From an uncultured Roseburia sp. (lineage in GTDB: Bacteria; Bacillota; Clostridia; Lachnospirales; Lachnospiraceae): DNA of 41,007 nt. Within the stretch, counting starts at the first letter, position 1. The number at the start of each line of letters is the position of its first letter. Below the pieces are notes generated by a model. The model saw only the letters and a list, made by a program, of their open reading frames with translations, was not told the DNA's origin and did not search any database. This document shows, piece by piece, positions 7,104 to 14,087 of the stretch. The translations under genes and the position numbers were made by a program. The DNA lies in NCBI GenBank assembly GCA_900756925.1, contig CAAELX010000042.1, positions 1-41,007 on the forward strand, given 5' to 3'.

Positions 7104-8645
7104 ATGTTACAGATAAAAAACCTGACACTGACCCACAGAAAAGACCTCCGCCCCATTTTAAAATCCTTCTCATGCACCCTAAACCCCGGCGACAAAGCCG
7201 TCATCATCGGCGAGGAAGGCAACGGCAAATCCACCCTCCTCAAATGCATCTACAATCCGTCCCTCATCGAGGATTACTGTGAGGTGGAAGGTGAGATCAT
7301 AAGAAACAGAGAGCGCCTGTCCTATCTCCCGCAGGAACTGCCGGAGGAGAAACAGCGACTGACCGTCTGCGAATACTTCCTGGAGGAGGAACACTTCTTC
7401 GACCAGACACCGAAAGAACTCGCAAGACTTGCATCAGAGTTCCATGTTCCGTTCGATTTCTACTACCGGGAACAGCAGATGCGGACCTTATCCGGTGGAG
7501 AGAAAGTGAAAGCCCAGCTCATGAGAATCTTAATGCAGGAGCCAACTGTTCTTTTGTTAGATGAGCCGTCGAACGACATCGACCTTGAGACACTCGAATG
7601 GTTAGAGAAGTTTCTGCTTGAATGGCAGTATCCTGTGCTGTTCATTTCCCATGATGAGACATTAATCGAGCACACCGCAAACATGGTGATCCATATCGAG
7701 CAGATCAGAAGGAAAACCGTAAGCAGATATACCGTCGCTAAAATGCCTTATCTGCAATACAAAGAGGAACGCCTGCATCAATTCGAAAATCAGGAAAGAC
7801 AGGCGGAGTGTGAGCGAAAGGAAAAGAAAATCCGGGAAGAAAAGTTAAAGCGGATTTACCAGAGTGTGGATTATGCGCAGGAGACGATCAGCAGACAAAA
7901 TCCGGCAGGAGGCAGATTGTTAAAAAAGAAAATGCATGCGGTCAAATCCATGGAACGCCGGTTTGAGCGGGAAAATGAGCAGATGACTGAGATGCCTGAG
8001 CAGGAGGAGGCAATCTTTTTCAAGCTTGGGGAGAAGTCCCAGACAATTCCCAACGGAAAAACCGTACTGGATTATGAACTGGAAAAATTGTATACACAGG
8101 ATGGGGAACGTGTCCTTGCAGAGCACATCGGACTTCTCGTGCGCGGACCGGAGAAAATCTGCATCACGGGAAAGAACGGATGCGGAAAAACGACACTTCT
8201 GAAAAAAATGGCAGAGCAGATGATGAAACGGACGGACATCCATGCAGAGTACATGCCGCAGAATTACGAGGAACTTTTAAATATGCAGATCACGCCGGTC
8301 GACTATCTGGATCAGACAGGGGAGAAGGAGGAGCGGACGAGAATCAGAACGTTCCTCGGATCGCTCAAATATACGGCGGATGAGATGGATCATCCGATCG
8401 CAGAGCTTTCCGGCGGTCAGAAAGCAAAGATTTTTCTGTTGAAAATGAGCCTGTCCGGAGCAAACGTCCTGATCTTAGATGAGCCGACAAGAAATTTTTC
8501 CCCACTGTCTGGTCCGGTCATCCGGCAAATGTTAAGCAGCTTTCCGGGAAGCATTATCAGCATCTCACATGACAGGAAATATATCCGGGAAGTCTGCGGG
8601 AAAGTATACCGGCTGAGCAAAGAAGGACTGACAGAGGAAGTGTAA
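7104..8645 (+). CDS. ABC-F family ATPase
   Basis: This is a soluble 513-residue protein with two ABC domains and no membrane segments, the ABC-F architecture. Family members act at the ribosome, and some protect it from antibiotics. Domain 1 shows GEEGNGKST, signature LSGGEKVKAQ and DEPSNDIDL. A charged helical linker (roughly residues 225-310, rich in E, R and K) corresponds to the interdomain region that enters the ribosomal E site. Domain 2 shows GKNGCGKTT, LSGGQKAK and DEPTRNFSPLS, in which the usual NHLD after DEPT is replaced by NFSPLS. AAGGAG at 7089-7094 lies 9 bp before ATG 7104. The gene stands alone, with repeat copy 3 just upstream. Whether it gives resistance or is a housekeeping translation factor cannot be told from sequence. 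Confidence 0.85.
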   Translation: MLQIKNLTLTHRKDLRPILKSFSCTLNPGDKAVIIGEEGNGKSTLLKCIYNPSLIEDYCEVEGEIIRNRERLSYLPQELPEEKQRLTVCEYFLEEEHFFDQTPKELARLASEFHVPFDFYYREQQMRTLSGGEKVKAQLMRILMQEPTVLLLDEPSNDIDLETLEWLEKFLLEWQYPVLFISHDETLIEHTANMVIHIEQIRRKTVSRYTVAKMPYLQYKEERLHQFENQERQAECERKEKKIREEKLKRIYQSVDYAQETISRQNPAGGRLLKKKMHAVKSMERRFERENEQMTEMPEQEEAIFFKLGEKSQTIPNGKTVLDYELEKLYTQDGERVLAEHIGLLVRGPEKICITGKNGCGKTTLLKKMAEQMMKRTDIHAEYMPQNYEELLNMQITPVDYLDQTGEKEERTRIRTFLGSLKYTADEMDHPIAELSGGQKAKIFLLKMSLSGANVLILDEPTRNFSPLSGPVIRQMLSSFPGSIISISHDRKYIREVCGKVYRLSKEGLTEEV

Positions 8646-8706
8646 ATAATCAAAAAATCTAAAAAAAATATTAAAAATCACCGGACGCATTGCATTTTCC
8701 AGCAAA

Positions 8707-8715
8707 TGGTATAAA
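8707..8715 (+). promoter_or_regulatory. Extended -10 promoter for the RND-tetR operon
   Basis: TGG followed by TATAAA gives an extended -10 element. The sequence 17 bp upstream is a poor -35, though TTGCAT lies at 8690-8695 with a 14-bp spacer. It is placed just ahead of the TetR-like palindrome. Confidence 0.45.
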
Positions 8716-8731
8716 CTAAAACCGATCAGCC

Positions 8732-8747
8732 GACCGACTGGTCGGTT
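8732..8747 (+). promoter_or_regulatory. TetR-type operator
   Basis: ACCGAC (8733-8738) and GTCGGT (8741-8746) are inverted repeats around a TG centre, the layout ACCGAC-NN-GTCGGT frequent among TetR-family operators. It lies a few bases after the expected transcription start. The tetR-family gene at 12969 is the natural candidate to bind it, giving autoregulation of the exporter operon. Confidence 0.65.
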
Positions 8748-8877
8748 CTTGAATGCAAGGAGGAAACGTCCTCTCTTCACCAGAGGGTTCGGATTTTTTC
8801 TTCGAAAAAACAAAGAGGCAAATTCCTCTGCTCCTGCAAAGGCAGTCGCATTTTGCTTCGCAAAACAAGGAGGAATT
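8748..8877 (+). other. Structured 5' leader of the RND exporter gene
   Basis: About 130 nt between operator and start codon contain a series of short hairpins. GAGGA/TCCTC (8760-8773) sequesters a first AAGGAGGA that has no start codon behind it. Further stems are CCTCT/AGAGG, TTTTTTC/GAAAAAA with a TTC loop, GAGG/CCTC, CTGC/GCAG and TTTTGC/GCAAAA with a TTC loop. The true ribosome site AAGGAGGA is at 8867-8874. The CCTC segments could pair with either AAGGAGG, so translational control is possible. Confidence 0.5.
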
Positions 8878-11800
8878 ATGATTTCAAAATACAGCGTAAA
8901 GCGTCCGTACACCGTATTAGTAGCAGTTGTATTAGTCATCGTCTTAGGCGTAGTTTCGTTTACGAAGATGACGACAGACCTGCTTCCGGCGATGAATCTG
9001 CCGTATGTGATTGTAGTGACGACGGATGTCGGGGCAAGCCCGGAGGAAGTAGAGAAGGATGTGACGGCACCGATCGAAGCATCCATGGCGACAACGTCGA
9101 ATATTAATAACGTAAGTTCGATGTCGTATGACAACTATTCCATGGTTGTTCTGGAATATGAACAGAGCACGAATATGGATTCGGCGATGATTGAGATCCA
9201 ACAGAGCTTAGACCAGCTGACAGGGCAGTTCCCGGACAGTGTGGGAACACCGATGATTATGCAGATTGACCCGGATATGATGCCGGTCATGATCGCGTCG
9301 GTTGATATAGATGGAAAAGATCAGGCAGAGATCTCCAACTATGTGGACAACGAGCTGCTTCCGGTGTTAGAGAGTATCGAAGGTGTTGCATCTGTGACGG
9401 CAACCGGCGTTCTGGATACGAATCTTCAGGTGACGATGGATCAGGAGAAGATTGATGCGTTAAATGACAGAATCCAGGAACAGATCGACGCACAGTTTGT
9501 CGATGCACAGAAAGAGCTTGATAAGGCATCGGAACAGATCGAGAGTGGGAAGAAGAAGCTTGCAGAGGGTCAGAGCCAGATGGAAGAACAGCTTGGCGCG
9601 GCAAGCAACGAGATCACGAATCATAAGATCCAGCTGTTTCAGACAGAGGCAGATCTGACGGAGAAGCTTTCAGAATTAAAGACATCCCAGTCTTCCATGG
9701 ATGGCGTGATCGCCACGTTGCAGCAGACGTACGAGGGAGCTAGTCAGTTGCAGAGCGGTATTGACGGTTTGCAGCAGTTAAAGGATACGGTAGACCAGGC
9801 AAAGGCAGGAGCCAGCCAGTTATATTCCGCCAAGCTATATGTGATGGCGGTCTGGGGTATCTGTGAGACAACCGGAAAGACAGTCGATGAGGCGTTAGAA
9901 TACGCCGTGAACAGCGGAATCGTGTCCGCAGAACAGGCAGCGCAGTTAAAGACTGCGTTAGAGACGTTAGAAGCAGATCCGGAACTGTTTTACAAATATA
10001 AGACCAGCTTAAGCGAGGCTGATTTTGTCAGCTACATGGAGCAGAAGGTCATCGCGCAGGTCAATGCACAGGCGGGAACGGCCTATACAAGCGAGGATGA
10101 CATCAGTGCACAGATCCTCACCTTACAGTCGAAGTTAGATGATATCAACGTCATGTTAATGAGCCAGGCAGCGTCCTTTTCCAGTGCTGGTGTGACACTG
10201 ACCTCTTATCAGGATATCCCGGCAGCCATCGCAAAGCTTACAGCCAGCAAGACACAGATCGCAGCGGGAATCGCGACCATCGAATCTGCACAGACACAGG
10301 TGTCAGACGGTAAGACGCAGTTAGACGATGCGATGAAGACGTTAAATAAATCCCAGATTTCCGGAATTATGGAGATGAGTAAGGGATATGCGGATCTTGC
10401 AATCGCGGCAAGCCAGCTCGAGCAGGGACAAAGCCAGCTTGACAGTGCGAAGGAGACTGCAAAGGATTCCGCAGACCTGAATAATATCCTGACGATGGAC
10501 ACACTCAAAAATCTTCTCGTAGCACAGAACTTCTCCATGCCGGCAGGTTATGTGACAGAGGGGGAAGAACAGTATCTCGTCCGTGTCGGTGATGAGGTGG
10601 AATCCAAGGCAGATCTTGAGAACCTCGTACTTTTAGATCTTGGAATGGATGGAATCGAACCGATCCGCCTGTCTGATGTGGCAGATGTGGAATACATTGA
10701 TAATTCCGGAAATTCTTATTCGAAGGTCAATGGCAATCCGGCGGTGATGCTTTCGTTTGAGAAGCAGACCGGATATTCCACCGGAGATGTGACAAACACC
10801 GTATTGAAGAAGTTCGACAGCCTGGAAAATGAGAACGAAGGACTGCATTTAAGCGTCCTGATGAATCAGGGAATCTATATCAGTATGATCGTACAGTCCG
10901 TACTTGAAAATATGATTGTCGGAGCCATTCTTGCGATCATTGTATTGCTGTTGTTCTTGAAAGATATGAAACCTACGCTTGTAATTGCTTGCTCGATTCC
11001 GCTAAGTGTTGTTTTTGCGATCGTGCTGATGTATTTTACAAATATTACGTTAAACGTGATTTCCCTGTCCGGACTGGCACTTGGAATCGGTATGCTCGTG
11101 GACAATTCGATCGTTGTAATTGAGAACATTTACCGGTTACGGGGAGAAGGTTATTCCATCCGGAAAGCAGCTGTGGAAGGAGCCGGCCAGGTGACAGGTT
11201 CCATTATCGCATCGACACTGACGACGGTGTGCGTATTTGCTCCGATCATTTTCACAGAGGGTATCACAAGACAGCTGTTTGTGGATATCGGTCTTACGAT
11301 CGCCTACACATTAGGAGCCAGCCTTCTTGTTGCGCTGACTTTCGTGCCGATGATGGCAGCAGGTCTTTTGAAGAATACGAAGGAAATAAAGCACAACTTC
11401 TTTGAAAAAGTAAAAGAAGCATATGGAACAGTATTAAATCTTGCGTTACGCTTTAAAGCAGTTGTTTTCATCGGGGTAATCGCACTGCTTGTAATCAGTG
11501 TTGTGGCAGCTTTTTCCAGAGGATATTCCTTCATGGATATGGAGATGGAGACGAACCAGATCAGTGCCACAATCTCAGCGAAGGACGACGAGACGCTCAC
11601 TTTTGACGAACTGACAGCAATGGCTGATGAAGTGGTGGAGAAAGCATGCACGATAGACGGCGTCGAGACCGTCGGTGCGATGGCAGGAGGAAGTGCCCTG
11701 TCGATGATGGGAAGCAGTTCTGCCGACAGTATCTCCATGTATCTGATCTTAGATGAAAACGCAAAAGTAAAGAGTGAGGATGTGATCACGCAGCTTGACG

Positions 11801-12969
11801 AGCTGACGAAGGATCTCGACTGCAAAGTGGCGACGAGTACTTCCGCATCGGATATGTCCTCGTTCTTAGGAAGCGGCATTACTGTTAATATTAAGGGAAA
11901 TGATATTGATAAGCTGCAGGAGCTTGCAGGACAGGTGGCAACAGTCGTGGAGCAGGCAGAAGGAACGGCCAATGTGGATGACGGACTGGACAATACAACC
12001 CCATCCTTTACGGTTGTTGTAGACAAGGAGAAGGCAGCGGAATACGGCATGACAACTGCGCAGGTGTTCCAGCTTGTCTATGCCAAAATGGCATCTGCCA
12101 CATCTGCAACAACAATTTCGACAGACTTAAATGATTACAAGGTCTATGTACAGAGCGAGGAACAGGCAGATCCTACGCTTGACGATATCCGGAACCTGAC
12201 CTTTACTTACACAGACAGAGAGGGAAATGAGACAGAAGTGGCGCTCTCCGATATTGCATCGTTTGAGGAAGGCTACACGCTTTCCACCATCCAGAGAGAT
12301 GCGCAGACGAGATACATCAGCGTGACAGCGGAAATTGATGCAGATCACAATGTCAGCCTTGTAAGTAACGACATCCAGAAAGCGTTGGATAAATTAGATC
12401 TCCCGGAAGGATATTCCGTTGAGATGGCAGGGGAAGATGAGATGATCGCGGATGCGATGAACCAGCTGTATCTGATGATGTTACTTGCTGTGATTTTTAT
12501 TTACCTGATTATGGTGGCACAGTTCCAGTCACTGCTCTCGCCGTTTATCATTATGTTTACCATCCCGCTTGCGTTTACGGGTGGTCTGTTTGCCCTGTAC
12601 TTTACCGGAAAAGAAGTCAGCGTTGTGGCGATGATCGGATTTGTCATGCTCGCCGGGATCATTGTAAATAACGGTATCGTTATGGTAGACTTTATCAATC
12701 AGCTGCGCCGGGGAGGCATGGAGAAGCGTGATGCGATCATCGAATCCGGTAAGACGAGACTCCGCCCGATCTTAATGACAGCCCTGACAACGATCCTGTC
12801 CATGTCCACGATGGCAATCGGACTTGGAAGCGGCTCCGAGATGATGCAGCCGATGGCGATCGTAACAGTAGGTGGCATGGTTTACGGTACACTGCTGACA
12901 TTGATTGTTGTGCCTTGTATCTATGATGCATTAAATCGCAAGAAGAGCATGGTGGAGGAAGAACTGTAA
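8878..12969 (+). CDS. RND-superfamily exporter with large coiled-coil insertion
   Basis: A 1363-residue membrane exporter of the RND superfamily (AcrB/SwrC-like), expected to expel drugs, lipids or peptides using the proton gradient. The first membrane helix follows MISKYSVKRPY. The porter domain has the usual start (TDLLPAMNLPYVIV, GASPEEVEKDVT). The helix-4 motif GMLVDNSIVVIEN keeps the first Asp of the AcrB DD pair and has Asn at the second. A second porter half and C-terminal helices follow. Between MDQEKIDAL (about residue 190) and LLVAQNFSMPAG (about 540) there is an extra stretch of some 335 residues rich in Q, E, K, S and A with heptad-like coiled-coil pattern. Ordinary members are about 1030-1060 residues. 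Upstream in-frame codons exist from 8749, but ATG 8878 with AAGGAGGA is the start. The stop overlaps the tetR start (TAATG). Confidence 0.92.
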   Translation: MISKYSVKRPYTVLVAVVLVIVLGVVSFTKMTTDLLPAMNLPYVIVVTTDVGASPEEVEKDVTAPIEASMATTSNINNVSSMSYDNYSMVVLEYEQSTNMDSAMIEIQQSLDQLTGQFPDSVGTPMIMQIDPDMMPVMIASVDIDGKDQAEISNYVDNELLPVLESIEGVASVTATGVLDTNLQVTMDQEKIDALNDRIQEQIDAQFVDAQKELDKASEQIESGKKKLAEGQSQMEEQLGAASNEITNHKIQLFQTEADLTEKLSELKTSQSSMDGVIATLQQTYEGASQLQSGIDGLQQLKDTVDQAKAGASQLYSAKLYVMAVWGICETTGKTVDEALEYAVNSGIVSAEQAAQLKTALETLEADPELFYKYKTSLSEADFVSYMEQKVIAQVNAQAGTAYTSEDDISAQILTLQSKLDDINVMLMSQAASFSSAGVTLTSYQDIPAAIAKLTASKTQIAAGIATIESAQTQVSDGKTQLDDAMKTLNKSQISGIMEMSKGYADLAIAASQLEQGQSQLDSAKETAKDSADLNNILTMDTLKNLLVAQNFSMPAGYVTEGEEQYLVRVGDEVESKADLENLVLLDLGMDGIEPIRLSDVADVEYIDNSGNSYSKVNGNPAVMLSFEKQTGYSTGDVTNTVLKKFDSLENENEGLHLSVLMNQGIYISMIVQSVLENMIVGAILAIIVLLLFLKDMKPTLVIACSIPLSVVFAIVLMYFTNITLNVISLSGLALGIGMLVDNSIVVIENIYRLRGEGYSIRKAAVEGAGQVTGSIIASTLTTVCVFAPIIFTEGITRQLFVDIGLTIAYTLGASLLVALTFVPMMAAGLLKNTKEIKHNFFEKVKEAYGTVLNLALRFKAVVFIGVIALLVISVVAAFSRGYSFMDMEMETNQISATISAKDDETLTFDELTAMADEVVEKACTIDGVETVGAMAGGSALSMMGSSSADSISMYLILDENAKVKSEDVITQLDELTKDLDCKVATSTSASDMSSFLGSGITVNIKGNDIDKLQELAGQVATVVEQAEGTANVDDGLDNTTPSFTVVVDKEKAAEYGMTTAQVFQLVYAKMASATSATTISTDLNDYKVYVQSEEQADPTLDDIRNLTFTYTDREGNETEVALSDIASFEEGYTLSTIQRDAQTRYISVTAEIDADHNVSLVSNDIQKALDKLDLPEGYSVEMAGEDEMIADAMNQLYLMMLLAVIFIYLIMVAQFQSLLSPFIIMFTIPLAFTGGLFALYFTGKEVSVVAMIGFVMLAGIIVNNGIVMVDFINQLRRGGMEKRDAIIESGKTRLRPILMTALTTILSMSTMAIGLGSGSEMMQPMAIVTVGGMVYGTLLTLIVVPCIYDALNRKKSMVEEEL

Positions 12970-13607
12970 TGAATGAAAAATTATTATTGAACCCACCGGA
13001 AAAAGTGCTTGCTATGTACCGCGCCGTGGTCGACCTGATCAATGAAGGAAATGATATCAGGGTCTTAAAGGTATCCGATATCACGGGACGCGCCGGGATC
13101 GGAAAAGGGACGGCATACGAATATTTTTCGTCCAAGGAAGAGATCATCTCCTCCTCCGTCCTGTATTATGCACAGACCTGCGTGGAGAAGCTGAAAGCGA
13201 TTACAGAGAGCGACCATGGATTCTGTGAAAAAATAAACGAAGTCATGGATTTCATCGAGGAGCATGTGAAGGAGAAGCAGGGAGTCTTTTTCCTGATCAA
13301 GATCGTGCTCGAATCCTATGGAATCCCGAAAAACCTCAAAGATGAATTCGAGGAGGTAAAGAGGCAGCGGTGCGAGAGTGAGAAGAATGAGATGCTTGAT
13401 AATCTTGTGAAAGCCGGTGTAAAAGAGGGGCTCATCCGGGAGGAGAATGTCTTTTTGCAGCGCGCGGCATTAGAGACACAGCTCTCTGTTTACTTTATGT
13501 ACTGTATCGCCACCGAAAAAAAGATGGAGTTAGATTTAGAACCTGGAATCCTGCGCGGATATGTCTACCAGAACATTTTAAAGCTGTTAGGACAAAAAAG
13601 CAGTTGA
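12969..13607 (+). CDS. TetR/AcrR-family transcriptional regulator
   Basis: A 212-residue one-component regulator. The N-terminal TetR helix-turn-helix is seen in LKVSDITGRAGIGKGTAYEYFSSKEEII (key parts SDITGRAGIGKGTAYEYF), followed by a helical ligand/dimer domain. Its ATG overlaps the stop codon of the RND exporter gene by one base (TAATG), so it is translationally coupled to it. It is likely the local repressor acting at the palindrome 8732-8747, de-repressed by a substrate of the pump. The strong valS promoter overlaps the last codons of this gene. The ligand is unknown. Confidence 0.9.
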   Translation: MNEKLLLNPPEKVLAMYRAVVDLINEGNDIRVLKVSDITGRAGIGKGTAYEYFSSKEEIISSSVLYYAQTCVEKLKAITESDHGFCEKINEVMDFIEEHVKEKQGVFFLIKIVLESYGIPKNLKDEFEEVKRQRCESEKNEMLDNLVKAGVKEGLIREENVFLQRAALETQLSVYFMYCIATEKKMELDLEPGILRGYVYQNILKLLGQKSS

Positions 13608-13632
13608 CAAATCCTGCGTGAACTTTTATGAT
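13604..13632 (+). promoter_or_regulatory. valS promoter
   Basis: TTGACA (13604-13609), a 17-bp spacer and TATGAT (13627-13632) form a near-consensus sigma-A promoter. The -35 overlaps the stop codon of the tetR-family gene. Confidence 0.8.
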
Positions 13633-13638
13633 GAGAAA

Positions 13639-13921
13639 AGATACAAAAAGGTGATGAGAAAGAGGAGTACACATGAGACACCTGAAAGAGAATGACATTC
13701 ACCGGCTGAGAGATGTCATCAGAGCATGTCGTGTGGAAGGTAGCTTTTGAACCGCCGCGCCGAACCGATTTTCATCTGAAGTAAGTGCGGACGAGTTGTC
13801 CCCGTTACCGGACAGTGGCTTATGTTATGAGCCTGCTAAGATGTGCTGTTTTACAGCATAACAAAGGTGGTACCGCGTTGACACGCCCTTTGCATCCGAA
13901 TGGATGTGAAGGGCTTTTTTT
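13639..13921 (+). promoter_or_regulatory. Valine T-box riboswitch with terminator
   Basis: The leader ahead of valS has T-box landmarks: a stem I region beginning around GAAAGAGGAGTACAC, the conserved T-box AGGTGGTACCGCG at 13865-13877, and an intrinsic terminator (GCCCTT 13885-13890 pairing with AAGGGC 13909-13914, then seven T). A likely valine specifier is GUA within GAAGGTAGC near 13740. Uncharged tRNA-Val would pair with the specifier and the T-box bulge and stabilise the antiterminator, so valS is read only when valine charging is low. The specifier assignment is less certain than the T-box itself. Confidence 0.92.
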
Positions 13922-14087
13922 GCACGTTGGCAATGAGCCGTGCGGCTGCTAAGAGGTAACAAACTGACTGCTTGCAGACAAGTTTGTTTTGCTTTGCAGA
14001 CATAGGGCGAAGCCCGTGAACGAGAGAGCCTGCTCTCGAGTGGGCACGGCGGGGTAACAAAGAAAGAAAACAGAAAGGAAACAAAAA
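13922..14087 (+). other. Second structured leader between T-box terminator and valS
   Basis: A further 166 nt separate the terminator from the start codon. It contains AGCCG/CGGCT, AACAAACT/AGTTTGTT, GGGC/GCCC, CCCGTG/CACGG and GAGAGC/GCTCTC hairpins and no reading frame of note. T-box terminators usually lie much nearer the ribosome site, so this looks like an inserted palindromic segment or an extra regulatory layer. Confidence 0.5.

Noticed and set aside
3145..7249. Short frames inside the palindromic repeats (containing LRATRSGSVSS-like peptides)
   Set aside because: They occur on both strands of each repeat copy and simply translate the conserved junctions; no ribosome sites or family relation.
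8749..8877. N-terminal extension of the RND exporter from TTG 8749
   Set aside because: The extra 43 codons cover hairpin-rich leader sequence, and the family-typical N-terminus begins at ATG 8878 right after AAGGAGGA.
11304..12050. 248-codon minus-strand frame inside the RND gene
   Set aside because: Serine- and threonine-rich translation typical of an antisense shadow; the plus strand is a well-supported exporter gene.
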